From: Zhengitettix transpicula | Taxonomy: Eukaryota > Arthropoda > Insecta > Orthoptera > Tetrigidae | Direction: 5' to 3' | NCBI GenBank assembly: GCA_037074705.1 | Contig: CM073593.1 | Span: 7,383,001 to 7,447,000, forward strand | Length of the DNA stretch: 64,000 bases | Part shown: positions 44,097 through 56,139 of the stretch, piece after piece | How positions within the stretch are numbered: the stretch's first letter is position 1 | How the letters are laid out: each line of letters begins with the position of its first letter | Position numbers and translations under genes: made by a program | The notes under the pieces: generated by a model | The model's input: the letters and a program-made list of their open reading frames with translations, nothing else | What the model was told of the DNA's origin: nothing | Database searches by the model: none

Positions 44097-44740
44097 ATGA
44101 GCATAGTGTCTCAAGTTCTTATTGATTTAGGTCTTGCATTTGAAGGCAACCCAAACATTAATCAGTTCCATGATGTTTATGGAAGTAATGTTAATTCTCC
44201 AGCCCAGTTTTGGATCCAGGAACATGGTTCAAACTCGCTCTTGGAGCACTTGTGTGGCAAACTAATATCTACAGATATTATGAAAAAATGTCAACATTTA
44301 ATGATGAAGTTATATGAGCAGCTTTGTATCCTGAAGGTGAGCAATGGCGTAGAGCAAAAGTTATTTATATCTGATGAGGAACCAAGCTATTTTTATTTAT
44401 TATGGTAATCGGTCAGTTGTCATTCAATTTAGAATATTAACTGATGAGTCAACTTCAAAATTCAAAGAATTGTGTAACGGAGGAACAACCCTATTTCAGA
44501 TGAAGACTCTTTAATTGTAAGTCTGAAAGTTGCTTATGAAATTGTAGAAGATATTTTATTGAAATATAATGGACTTATGGAAGGAAAAAATGTACTAGAA
44601 GATTTGCAAAATGAACATCTAATTCCAGCCTCAGAATTTAAGTCTGTCAATCCAGATAATGGTTCAATTATAGAAAAAATTCACACAGTAATTATCTTTC
44701 TCAAATCGCTGTCCAGTTTTTAGGTACATAATATTGGTGA
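44097..44740 (+). pseudogene. Tudor-domain protein remnant
   Basis: SQVLIDLGLAFEG looks like the end of one extended Tudor domain. FHDVYGSNVNSPAQFWIQEH followed by SLLEHLCGKL is the start of the next (Vs-v-sP-qFwiQ). In a shifted frame come EGEQWRRAKV and, in a third, IFIYYGNRSVV, the core of a Tudor fold. At least two frameshifts and stops break it. Multi-Tudor proteins of this kind (TDRD1, RNF17, Tudor) act in piRNA pathways. No introns are visible inside, so it could be a processed copy or a decayed exon. Confidence 0.5.
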
Positions 44741-45510
44741 ATGCTCCAAGTTAGAACCATAAAAGTTGAAACTTATTACTGCCCTGGAAAGTAAATAAAT
44801 TATTTCTATCTTGAGTGTAAAAACACTTATTTTAAGTTTTGATCATTTAAATAACTGTATAGTAATGTTATGTAACCTTTATCTATAAATACACCAGAAT
44901 ATTTCTTGTAATCAGGAATACCCAATTTAAGACAGGTTCACTAGATAACTGGTAAATAGTCACTTTTGATATATGTACTATAATACTTTAAAATTAAACA
45001 TTAAATAATGAGAACTACACAAATTATCTGTACTTAAAAAAGATATTAACTTAATACATATAATGACATAACATTCTAAAAATAATTTAGTACAATTTGA
45101 AAAAAAGGTAGTGTTATTTTGTTTTAATTGCACTGCCAATTATCAAACCTTTTTGTAATTGTCCATTTTATTTATTTATTGTGATGTATGATGTCAGACA
45201 ATTATCAGTAATTAAAAACTATATATCTTACAGTAATATAACATTCAATATGGCATTTATTTTCCATCAAACACAGGAATAACTAGAAACAGTTGTATTG
45301 ACAACTGATGACATTAAGTTTCATCAGTAATTATTATTTTATCATCTAAAAGAAATATAATGATTTTAAATGTTAGGGTTTATAAAATATTGAAAAAAAC
45401 TGGAAACCTTTTTATTCTAGTTTATTACCTTTCATATTCACCTAAGAATGGGGTAACACTGAAGAATGTCAATGTTAGTTTATTCTCATATGATTGTATT
45501 TTATTTTTAG

Positions 45511-45589
45511 ATATCGGTTGTCAAGCACAGAATTGATTTCAAAGGTGAAAGAACTATAAGGCTTTCAATGCATCATAAATTATATTCTG
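45511..45589 (+). other. Isolated candidate exon, unknown
   Basis: A good acceptor (ATTTTTAG) and donor (G|GTAAGT) enclose 26 codons, ISVVKHRIDFKGERTIRLSM and on. I do not recognise the protein and see no partner exons. Confidence 0.2.
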
Positions 45590-48466
45590 GTAAGTCATTC
45601 TTTATCAATGCTATGTATGTTTGAATTAAATACTAAAAGCAAACAAGTTTATATTAGTACATTTGGAAAAGTCCAATCTAGGCTATTTTTCTACTGTCCA
45701 AAAGAATCGATTTTAGTTCACATTTTCATGACTTTGTCACATTTGGAAATTACTATTGTAATGAATATTTCTTTAGAAGCACAATATTTTGGATGGAAGC
45801 CATTGTTTGTCCAGTTGGTGGACTCTGATGGTGGTCTAGGACCCTTTTCAATGAAAATAAGACCCTCTTTTTGACAAAGAGGACTGACACCTACATGTGA
45901 TGACAAATTTATTAGGCATGAATAAGTGAGCTCCCGGAGCTTAAAATATATTGAGCTTATGGGTGTAGAGAATTAGAAACATATGCTAGAGGAGTTTTGG
46001 TGACTTTGAGAAAGAAAATTCAGCAGTTAGTAGCCAGTCATGAGCTTGAGTGGTCGGTGACTAGGTTCAAATCATAATCTGACAAATCCTGGACATTTGT
46101 GGGGCTCACACGAATCCATCTCAGACACCGAGATGCACTTGGAGGTTCCAACACAATCATCAGACATTTGCACTTCCTACCATGTGCATCAGTTATAACA
46201 TCACAGCACGGTATTGTTTAAATGGTTTAAATACATCATTGTAATGTCAGGTACCTCCTTTTGTTTTACTTTTAATTAAATTCATATTCATAATATAATT
46301 CATGTGGCCATGTTATGGTTCACCCTACAGAATCCCTGTCAGAGAGAGTCCAGGTATCATTTCTTTTAATTAGACTCAAATTTCTTGTAATTTTTTTTTT
46401 TTTTGCGCCTCAAAATTGCTAGTCAACAATTATATTCAGTAAAGTAAGCCTTTATTTTTTTAAAAAACACCCACCCAACATTTAAACAGAAGTAATAAGT
46501 ATAACACTATGTAGAGATTAAGATGATGGAAAAATGTGTGTGTATTTAATGTTTTCATGTTCTTGCAGAAAGTGTAGGCCTTTAGTTATCGAACAGGGAG
46601 GCAGCAGCTGGCACAAGAAAGCAACCGACTGGTCAACTCTGAAATAGCCTCCAGTTAAGGTGAGTTTGTTGTAACACTTGGTGCAAACTTACGTGGCTCT
46701 TGTCTATTAAAAATGGATAGGTATGTATAAGCTTTTCTGTCACGACATGAATTGATAATTTAAATTATTTTAACAATTGCAGATCAGTTATTTTTTTAAC
46801 AACTTGATCCTTAAAGTATTGGATCTCCATACATTCGTTTTTTATATTACAAATTTTAAGAGTAAACTAAAGCTAGGTTATCAGATTACTGTGTAATTAC
46901 TCTGTGATTGGATATGTTGTGTTTTAACTGATTAGTTTTTGATCATCCATTTTTTTTAAAAAAACATTTGAAGACTTTTCTGCCATCATCATTTTTTTTG
47001 TATTTTCCCAATAACTTATTTGACCACATTTAAAACAATTAAGTAATCAGGGTGACTATGCGCTTGTCAAGATGCCAATTGAATGAGCTCTTATTGTAGA
47101 TATGTCAATTTGGATTATTTTCTTTTTAGTATTTCCATCTGGCACCAACCTTTTAATGCCCCATGTTTGCTATATGCATCCTTAATTATCATCAGATTTA
47201 TTTACAGACAAGTCTCACATTCTATTCTTATCGTCTTCTGTATGTCAGTTTTGGGAGCCTTACCAGTGTGGTCAAGTTTTGGAGACCTGCGGAGGAGTCT
47301 CGTGATAAATAAGTAGCAGAAGTCAGCAAAGTCTATGCGCAATAAAGACTGAAAATATAATATTCAGTGTTTGGTATTAACGTACTTTTACAGTAAAGCT
47401 GAGTGATAATAAGTAGTGTAACGTGTCATCCGTCAGTACAGGTTGATGGGGAATCGTTTCAAGAAATGAAGGGTTCCTTGTCAGCAGATTCATGCCATGA
47501 GACCTGGCCATGGTTCCGTGAAGTTGTAGGCTAACTTGGGACTCAGAAAGGAAAGGAGATCTAGGAATGATCTCGAAGGCTTAAAGATGTAGACAATTTG
47601 AGTGAGGGGTAGGTTCGCCTGAGGCTTATCAGGGAGGAATTGGAGGTTTGATTGTTTTATCAGTCAAGACACTCACGTAAAGTTTAGCAGTAGTATATTT
47701 ACAGTTATATATACTAGCTGTAAACGTAGAGGAAATGGAAAAGGAAGACAACTAGGGAAAGAGCCCAGTCGGAGACATTCACTTAAACAGCGAAGGCAGA
47801 TACAGTCTGTCGATGGCTGGGAAGTCAGTCGTACTTAAACGTTGCACATACTCCAAGAGTGCTGTGTGTGCATTAGCAGAAATGCACGCACTGGTTAAAA
47901 TCATAATCGAGGTTGATTTGTAAATGTCCTAGATATTTTGGTGGAATGCATAGTCTAAACAATAATGGAGGCCACCGTTGCAGCACCGTGACAGTAGGAT
48001 GAAGTAAAGTTTGTGAACTGTTGTTGGAGAGGAGTCCAGTGGGCAGTGGGCCGGAATTAATAATCAGTATTATGGCCTTTTGATTAAATTTTTCTTTAAA
48101 AGAAAATAACTGTGAAGTGCACAAATTTAATACGGTACCAGAGCAGCTTTTAATAAATTGGTATGTAAAAACCTCACATTGTAAACTTTTATATAAATAT
48201 AATTACTGTCATACTTCTCTAGATTTGTTAATTTTTTAATATATATTATTGTAGATTTAATTGGTATCTTTATGTAACTCTTTTGGTGCAAATCACTATA
48301 ATTATTATTTATTTAAAATTGTACAAAATCATATTAAATTGAAATTTGTAATAAATATTTTCCTTTTATCTTTAAAAGTTGTAATAATACAAACATCAAT
48401 TTTCCTGTTAATTATCTTTCCTTGATCGCAACGTGTTGGCTTATTTTGTATCATTAATTTGTATAC

Positions 48467-48471
<5 letters not shown>

Positions 48472-48515
<44 letters not shown>
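48472..48515. repeat. (TA)n microsatellite
   Basis: Uninterrupted AT dinucleotides. Confidence 0.95.
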
Positions 48516-48520
<5 letters not shown>

Positions 48521-48959
48521 TCCATCTGAAAATTGTTTACAGAGTACCTTAGACATGGCAAAACATTACATATGTAAATTTAAAAGGCTCTTCCCAAATA
48601 TGGAATCTACTACTTTGTAGAATATTCATCTAATTTAGGTTAAATTTGATGAAGTCTTTTAAATCAAATTTTGAATTTAAATCAGATATATTAACAAATA
48701 GACCTGTCACAGATACAAAAGAAAAGTGGATAATGATCATTAATCAATAATTAATAAATCCTGAAGAAGTGGTCTTAAGCCCTCCAATATTTTAAATGTC
48801 ATTTCATCCCATTTATAATATACCAACTGGTATATGGTAAGTCAGTTATAATTAATAAAGCTGATAAATGCTTACTGAAGGGAAAAAACCATAATTTACC
48901 TATTCATGTAGATGTAAATTGTGAAAATTTAGTTTTCTGAGGAGTGACATAGTCAAAAT

Positions 48960-49060
48960 AATTAGGTCATTTGAATAGGAAATAGAGACAGATACATCAA
49001 TTTTCACATTTTTGGGGGCATGAACCCCCATATTCATAATAATAGTTGAAGTTACAGTTG
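48960..49060 (+). repeat. Worn PLE-associated terminal repeat
   Basis: ATTTGAATAGGAAATAGAGACAG then CACATTTTTGGGGGCATGAACCCCC. Stem II is here GGGGGTTCATGCCCCC on the minus strand, a different sequence with the same pairing. The catalytic boxes are mutated. Confidence 0.5.
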
Positions 49061-49319
49061 TTCATCATCCGGATTTAAATTGACAGTTATCTGCTATTGG
49101 CATATGCTGGGTTTTATCCATCAAGAATGTGATGGTCTTTATGCCAGTTAAATCATGTGTTGACCAAGAGATTACTGTAGAATTAATTTCTTTGCTGGGC
49201 AAATGTAAATAAACTCTGCTGGCTATATAATAATTAAATAATTTATAAAATAGAAACGTGTGGACAAATTGCAACAAAAATTGGTATATATATTCTTAAA
49301 AAGTGGGAAAAACTGTGGG

Positions 49320-50240
49320 GTTAAGAGATAACTACCTCCCCTACAGACGAGCATAGCGGGGGTTGTAAATTTAAAAAACAGGCAAAAACAGTCGATATAT
49401 GCCTCGAATTATTATTTTCCGGGGTAATTGAATTTGTTAATGTTTTTATGAATGCTGTTTGTGTATAATTTCAACCTCTTTCGGCATGGGAAGGGAGCAC
49501 CCTTAGGGTGGGCGGTGTTGTACATTATTAACGCGAAAACAACTGAGATGGAAGTCGACCCCTATCCCTAAATGTGCTTACCTCCCATACCGAAAGGGAT
49601 TGAACTCATTGAACCCGAAAAAGTTTGTTTCGACGAATATATCGGCCGTTTTAACAGTTTTAAAATTTCCACCCCAGCTACTACAAAAGTTGAATGTCAT
49701 AATTAAACTCAGCGATTTGACTCGAATCTTGGCGGGTTTTGCGTTATTTTTATTTAACGCCCTCCACCCCTAAGCGTGCTTCCCTCCCATGCCAAATGGG
49801 GTTGAAATTATACACGAACAACATCGGTAAAAATAGTATCAATGTGATTGCCGAGACAAATATTTACTCTACGCAAATATCGACTTGTTTGAAAATTTCC
49901 AACCCACATTTTGGGGGAGTTAAACGGCAAGTTGAATGTTATTATTAGTGACAACCAAAGCCCAATCTCGATAGTTTTTGCGTTATTTTTATGTAATGCA
50001 ACTCCACCCCCGCCCTTACGGCTGCTTCCCACTCAACGCCTTAAGAGAACATGTAGAAAAATGTTATGAATCTCAATGACCCCGAAAACTATCATTCGAC
50101 GCAAATATCGGCCGTTTAACGTGTTTGATAATATCCACCCCCGCCCCTGGGAGTTAAGCGGAAAGTTGAATATCATAATTAAACTCGGCGACATCCAAAA
50201 CCTTGGATACATAAAAATAACGCAAAAGCAGCCAAGATTG
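49320..50240. repeat. Diverged satellite-like direct and inverted repeats
   Basis: A unit with GCGTTATTTTTAT, CTCCACCCC, GTGCTTCCCTCCCATGCC, GTTGAAATTATACACGAAC and CGCAAATATCGGC recurs at about 49535, 49740 and 49980 (spacing about 205-240). The unit at about 49455-49530 is inverted (CGGCATGGGAAGGGAGCACC). GC content is higher than the surroundings. Confidence 0.65.
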
Positions 50241-50749
50241 GAGTCAAATCAGGATTTGTGCATGTATGACAACACGGGCACCGAGCTAGTATTAGTTACA
50301 AATGGCAGAAAAAACGTTTTATTACACAAATATGCAATTATGAACTACAATTTGAGAAAAAAAGCTGTGTAAATCTGCTTCTAAAACGTGTGAATATGGC
50401 ACATGTTGGCAACCCTGATTTCAAATAGAGCACTGCATTTTACCGCGTACAAAAAAAAAAGTCCCTTAAAGGGCTATAAATACGGGCTCTATATTTATCT
50501 TAATAAATTATTTTGTTTAAGATGTAGAATGGTCTCAAAGTGGCTGAAAGCTTGCTCACGAACTGAAATAATATCAATTGAAGATTGATATGGTTTATAC
50601 TATGCTTTGATACAAGTCAAAGATATCGGCTCGTTCCGCTCCGTGGAGCCGAGCATTCCTATGATTTTTCGTTATAAAACCGAGCCCACGGCCCAGACGC
50701 CCCCACACACTACTCTACACAAGGGCACAGGCCTGACATACTAGATATA

Positions 50750-51985
50750 ATGCTCTTGCGTAACCTTAATGTTTGTACAAACACTACAGTACTGGCTGAT
50801 CTGAGTAGTGATCACAATCCAGTATTTACAACAATATCCGTTCAGGAAAATTATCTTGCACCCACACGCACACCCATCCGTCAAATTGTTGACTGGGAAC
50901 GCTACAAGCTAGATGTGCACTATTGGCTGAACAATCCCCCACCACTAAATTCTGAGCAGGACATAGAGCTGGGAATCAGTCTCATAAGCGACGCAATCAC
51001 TGCTTCACTCCGTCACGCCACGGTTAGGGAAACGATTCCTGGCAGAAACAACGAAATACCGGACGATATCAGAGCCCTAATTAGGGAGAAAAACCATTAC
51101 AGAAAGAGATGGCAGAAATGGCGAGATCACGAGGATAGACGAACCTGGGAGAGACTATCTGCGGAGATCCGCCAAAGGTTGATTACCTTTAGGGAAGACA
51201 GCTGGGATAGAGTACTCGGAGATATAGACTCTGTACCAGATTCTGATAGAATCTGGGCTCTCAGCAAGTCTTTCCGCTGCCCTCGAGGCGCAATACAGCC
51301 AATACACGGTCCCAATGGGATAGTGTACGACGCTGAAGACAAGGCTTATGCAATGGCAGACACCCTTGAGCGCCAGTTTCAGCCAATAGATGACGACGAC
51401 ACAGATGACCTGGAGGAGTTCTACGAACATGTAGAACAACACGTCCAGTCATTAATGGCACGTGCTCCCAACACCGAAGCGCCTCTTTGTTCTGAACAAG
51501 AGGTGGCGAGTAAGGTCAAGTGTACGAAGTCAAAAAAGGCACCGGGCCATGATAGGATATCCCCAAAATCACTTAAATGCCTCCCCCCTTCAGGGATCTC
51601 CTACACCACCAACATATTCAATAGTTGCCTGAAGCTAAATTATTTCCCCACGTCCTGGAAAACAGCGAAAGTCATTGTATTCAAAAAACCCGGAAAAAAA
51701 CCACTTTTCCCCCAAAATTATCGTCCCATTTCGCTTCTCTCGACTCTGTCGAAAACTTTCGAGAAGATAATTTTATCGCGCCTCAATGACTTTCTTGAGC
51801 AAAACTCTGTTCTTATACCAGAACAGTTTGGCTTCAGGCATGGTCACATCACAATCCATCAAGCAGTTAGGTTGGCACATCATGCCTACGAAGGATTACA
51901 TAATAGAACACACATTACAGGCGCTGTACTCCTCGACCAAACACAGGCGTTCGATAGGTTATGGCATGATGGATTGACCAGTTAG
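50750..51985 (+). pseudogene. Jockey-type LINE ORF2, first open part
   Basis: 411 codons open. Up to residue 30: end of the AP endonuclease. Middle: linker with WERYKLDVHYWL and WDRVLGDIDS. From about residue 255: RT with KKAPGHDRISPKSLK, NYRPISLLSTLSKTFEKIIL and EQFGFRHGH, then TQAFDRLWHDGL, the region of the first catalytic Asp. The frame then breaks. Confidence 0.88.
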
Positions 51986-52042
51986 GGTGCCCGGACTATA
52001 TGACACATTTGTTACACTCTTATTTGAGTAATAGACAATTCT

Positions 52043-52829
52043 ATGTCTACTGGGACGGACAGGCCAGTCCTACTAGGAACATACAGAGTGGGGTCTCTTG
52101 GCCCTACTCTGTTCAATATCTACATTAATGACGTTCCAAACAGTCCGGAAACCGAGTTAGCGTTGTATGCGAATGATGCAGCCTATTTCGCCTCTGGGCA
52201 TAACCAAAATTATGTAGCAAAAAAGCTCCAGCGGTCAGTAAAGAGCTTTCAATCCTGGGGCGAACCGCTGGAGAATGCGAATCAATGGGGAAAAGACCCA
52301 GGCCATAATGTTTACGCGAAAAAGAAACTTCCCCATTGTTGATATAACGGCAGGGGGAACCAAAGTCCAACGGACAAAGTCTGTAAAGTACTTAGGACTA
52401 AGGCTGGACAAGCGACTGACCTTTGGTGAGCAAATCAAACAGACCAAAGCGAAATGCCACTTAGCAATAAGAAGCTTGTACCCGTTGTTTAAAAGCCGCG
52501 GTCTTAGCCTAAAAACTAAGCTCATGCTTTACAAGACTATAGTACGTCCTGTACTTATGTACGGTAGCGAGGTCTGGGGTGTGGCAGCCAAATCTCACAT
52601 TGATCAGGCTCAGGCAGTGCAAAATAAGTGTGTAAAAATAATCACCGGTGCACCTAGATATAGTAGAATGTTTGATATTCATAATACATTAGGCTTAGAT
52701 ATGATTAGGAATTATTTAACATTTAAGAGTAGAACTTTTTACGAAAGGGCAAAATATTCTAAATTTGACAGCATAAATATAATTTCGACTAGAGATAGCA
52801 ACCTTAGAGATAGATGCACTAGGTTTTAG
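52043..52829 (+). pseudogene. Jockey-type LINE ORF2, remaining parts
   Basis: 52043-52342 has GSLGPTLFNIYINDVPN and LALYANDAAYFASGHN. The catalytic YADD has become YAND. After another shift, 52275-52829 carries the thumb and post-RT region (YLGLRLDKRLTFGEQI, PVLMYGSEVWGVAAKSHID, IQ-like QAVQNKCVKIITGAPR). Non-functional because of shifts and the lost Asp. Confidence 0.88.
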
Positions 52830-53029
52830 GTTTAGGATTAATAGAATTAGGTTTAGGCTTTAAATTCAGATTAGGATTACATTTAGAGCACGCCTGGGCC
52901 TGATCAATACAATTAGGCAAGCCATTTTTTCAAAATAAACATCCACCAAAGGCAAGAGCTATGCGCGGTACTTGAGTTTAGTACAGCCCTCGTGGCCATC
53001 ACAAAGTAACCACGGTGAAATCCCGGTCC

Positions 53030-53246
53030 GTCTGGCGCATGCGCAGACTTGTGTGTTGCTCGTTAGTCAGGACGGGGCTTTAGAGGAAAGAACATATAGT
53101 TAATACCTTCCTGAACAGCTTGTAAGTGTAAATCGCCCATTATTTGTGTAATAGTTTAACTTTTGCCGTCTAAAATTAACTGTTGCTCTTTCCAAAGGTC
53201 TAACCACAGGCGTCTGCTACAACAAAACAAGGAGAGAAATGTACAG
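53030..53246 (+). promoter_or_regulatory. ABITRAM: Likely ABITRAM promoter and 5' UTR exon
   Basis: A GC-richer patch in AT-rich DNA, with an NRF-1-type palindrome GCGCATGCGC at 53035-53044. A possible non-coding exon ends at 53246 with donor GTAAAT. Position is 2 kb upstream of the coding exon, whose acceptor is at 55253. Inference from composition and splice signals. Confidence 0.5.
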
Positions 53247-55253
53247 GTAAATAAATATGATATTTGTATATATAAATAGTAATGGCCAAATAAGTCAGAA
53301 AAATAACACAAAATGAAGGATTACAATTTCTTTATGCGAATGTAAAGTGTACAAAATATAACGTTTCGTCCTGTTATTAGGACTTGTTCACGTATTTAAA
53401 ATAAATATTATATATTACATAGCAGACTGTTAAACCTAAATTTTCGACGTTGGGTTGATGTATCTCAGTTTATTATATAATTAAAGAATTAAACATCTTT
53501 ACCAGAGAAGAAAATATCAATCTACAAACTTGCATTCAATATCAAAGATGCATACATTAAATTGTTGCTCCAACATTTACAATTAAAATCAATAAAGTAA
53601 TATTATAATTAAAATTAACTGTCCTTACTGTATATCAACAAGTATCTCCAACAGTGATGTAAACAAAGATATAGCAGAAAGACAAAAAACTGTTGTATTT
53701 TTAAATGGCATTCAAGATCATCAGATTTATCAGTAACAACTGTTTACAAATGTAAAGGCAATTTACATAATCTTAGTGTCGTTTTTAAATTTAAGGACAG
53801 TAATGTTAGATTTAATCATTTATTATCTTTGAAAGTGTTGGTTTTTCTCATCCAAAACTTTGACATTTAACTGATCAATCCAATGATTTCTAAGGTATAC
53901 ATGCTTTTTCTAAACTGAATGCTTCAGAATGGGTTGTTTCAAGTTATAACAGTGTTATTTAATGACGTTTTAATACATTGTAGTGTACCTACATTGCATT
54001 GCAGTTCAAGCAATCTGTCTTATATGTTACTGTACATTTGGCAAAATTTTCAATTGGTTCACATTCTTTGAAAAATAAATTAAATTATTTATAGATCACA
54101 TACAATTCTAATGCTATAATTTTTAATGTGATAAGGTTATGTTGTATATTTTCTAACCAAGGTAAAATTGATGTTGATAGTTAAAATTTTCTTTATGGAT
54201 AATTAAATTTTGAAGGAAGAATGCTAAAAGTTTTGTCAATTTTTTTTGGTAGAACTTAGGATGAGATAATTGGATTTTCTTGTTAGTTTACACAATTTTT
54301 TATATTTTGAAACAATGGAAGGCTGGAATTTAAATATATAACTCCAACTAAATAATTGGTCTTTGCTACCAATTGGGAGGAATTCATTTATTATGGAAAC
54401 GAGTGACTCAGACACCTAAAATTACCAATTGTTTTGTTGACTTACATTTTGTACTACACAGAAAAGTGGAATTAAATCAATAAAAATTTTTGGTAGAGGA
54501 AGTATGATAAAAAAAACATATCTTTTTTAAACAGTCAACTAACAAATTTGGCAAATAATTAATTTTATTACATAGGAATTCAACATAAAAAGAAATTAAA
54601 TAATCATGAGGATAGTTTATATATTTTTTAACCTGTTCATATATGCAATATTTTTTTAATCTTATTGATACTTTTGCTCTAGCAAAAATGTATTATTGAT
54701 AATGATTATTTGGCCAATACTATTTATAAATCATTTAAGATTGTCGGACTATTTCCGTCTTATATTTTTAAATATTTGAGGACTGTTGGATTTCACAAAT
54801 ACTTACTAGAGTCTGAATAATTTGGTACTTAAAGGCAGTACATTAAACATTTATGCAAATCTTAAATTTCACATGTTTGAAAATTATTTTTGAATTAATG
54901 TGTGGGAAATAAAATTAGTAGGTTGGATTACATGATATTTGAAGGATGTAAGGCGTAAAACAGAACTGTCAGTATAGGAGAATATAGTTTGTGAAGCTTG
55001 ATGGCAAAACAAGTTTGCACCAAAATCTTGAAACTCTCCAATTATACAGACATATTAAATAATTGAAATAAAAATCTTAAATTGTGTATTACCATACATC
55101 TTCAATTGAGCAAGTCCTATTTATTTGAATATATAACAACTTAAGATTAAATGCATATTACTTAAAACAATAGGCTATGTTGGAAGTTTTTCTTGCAATG
55201 ATTGAGATTATCTTGTATGGATTCTTTTATTTCAGTGCCATTTTTATTTCTCA
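53247..55253 (+). other. ABITRAM: Probable 5' intron of ABITRAM
   Basis: AT-rich, no recognised repeats or coding sequence. Bounded by a plausible donor and acceptor (TTTCTCAG). Confidence 0.45.
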
Positions 55254-55268
55254 GGTGCAGATTGTGAA

Positions 55269-55781
55269 ATGCTGGAACACGTGCCCATAGAAGAAAGCGT
55301 AGATATTTCAATTGAAAATCCTTCAGTTACTGACCGTTATTACACCAAACGCTACTATGACGACCACTGTGTGCTATTTCACTCAAATAGAATATGCCTC
55401 ATTACTTTGGCCCAATCTCACCCAATATTCAAGGAGAAGAAGAAGGTTATTAATATTAAGTATCACGCCTCAGATGGAGTCAACCGTTTGAAGAATCACG
55501 TGACAGGTAAAGGAAAACACGGAGCTCAGCAGCTGCAACCTTCATCTCCGTTGTGTCACATACTGTGCGAGGACGGCAGCACATATATAGTTCAAACTTG
55601 TATAAATGGAAAACTTGTCGAAGTGAACGAAACCTTGTTGCAGAACCCAGGATTATTGACTGAAAAACCCTACGCAGAAGGCTTTATCGCAATAGTTTTG
55701 CCCACAATAAGTGGCAGTAAAGAGAACATAGCCAGCCTCCTTACTGAAGAAGAACATAACCTGAAAGAGAACCGCTCGTAG
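55269..55781 (+). CDS. ABITRAM: ABITRAM (actin-binding transcription modulator; Simiate, FAM206A)
   Basis: 170 residues in one coding exon, close to the 181 of the human protein. TDRYYTKRYY, the EDHC-like DDHCVLFHSNRICLITLAQS motif, RLKNHVTGKGKHGAQQL, CEDGSTYIVQTCINGKLVEV and EKPYAEGFIAIVLP match along the whole length. The protein has a fold like the glycine-cleavage H protein, and vertebrate ABITRAM is described in nuclear speckles and at F-actin. The start at 55269 is the first ATG after the acceptor; an in-frame TGA just before it (in GATTGTGAAATG) excludes an earlier start. Poly(A) signal AATAAA at 55900-55905. Convergent with COQ2. Confidence 0.95.
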   Translation: MLEHVPIEESVDISIENPSVTDRYYTKRYYDDHCVLFHSNRICLITLAQSHPIFKEKKKVINIKYHASDGVNRLKNHVTGKGKHGAQQLQPSSPLCHILCEDGSTYIVQTCINGKLVEVNETLLQNPGLLTEKPYAEGFIAIVLPTISGSKENIASLLTEEEHNLKENRS

Positions 55782-55971
55782 TTGGCGTTAGTTAGCTGTG
55801 GTATAAGTTTCAAGGAATTAAAGTGAAGTAGTGTGGAATACAAATTCACAAAGACAAATTTAATTTTTCTATGTATTGTAACAGTTTAACATTTTTGATA
55901 ATAAATGTTCTTTGAACATAATGGTTTGAACACTATTTTGGTAACAAGCTTTTATCACATATCACAACTCT
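55782..55971. other. Shared 3' region of ABITRAM and COQ2
   Basis: Only 190 bases separate the stop codons of the two convergent genes. ABITRAM has AATAAA at 55900-55905. On the minus strand ATTAAA (rc 55859-55864) would end COQ2, so the 3' UTRs probably overlap. Confidence 0.5.
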
Positions 55972-56139
55972 TCACAAAAATATTGCAATTTTACAATTGT
56001 CGTTATCAATATTTTTCATTAGTTTTTCTTTCTTCAAGTTTCCACAGATTATTCCAATGAATAGCAGAAGCCCCACCAGTTGATTAGAAAGAAACTTACT
56101 TTCACAGTCCCTTGGATTATGTATGTTCAAAGTGTATAA
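55972..56139 (-). CDS. COQ2: COQ2 last exon
   Basis: [40 protein letters not shown] and a short tail to TGA. The Trp of the usual CWNKF is replaced by CESKF. Acceptor ATGTTACAG. Confidence 0.9.
   Translation of the reverse strand, partial: LYTLNIHNPRDCESKFLSNQLVGLLLFIGIICGNLKKEKLMKNIDNDNCKIAIFL

Larger units (their letters stand above)
45900..49310. other. Intergenic, mostly unrecognised
   Basis: Contains a 44-bp TA tract at 48472-48515, a worn PLE-associated repeat at 48960-49060 and a possible LTR primer-binding-like site at 48131-48147. Everything else shows no recognisable coding or repeat family. Confidence 0.4.
50665..52945 (+). mobile_element. 5'-truncated jockey-type LINE
   Basis: Begins inside the endonuclease (THYSTQGHRPDILDI, LSSDHNPV), then the linker, reverse transcriptase and post-RT region, ending in a TAGGTTTAGG-rich 3' end and AATAAA near 52935. 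GC content is well above the flanks. No 5' UTR, gag-like ORF or target duplication recognised. Confidence 0.88.

Noticed and set aside
50076..50588. Two frames just before the jockey element as a gag-like ORF1
   Set aside because: They overlap the satellite-like block and show no zinc knuckles or RRM-like motifs; the element is truncated inside the endonuclease.
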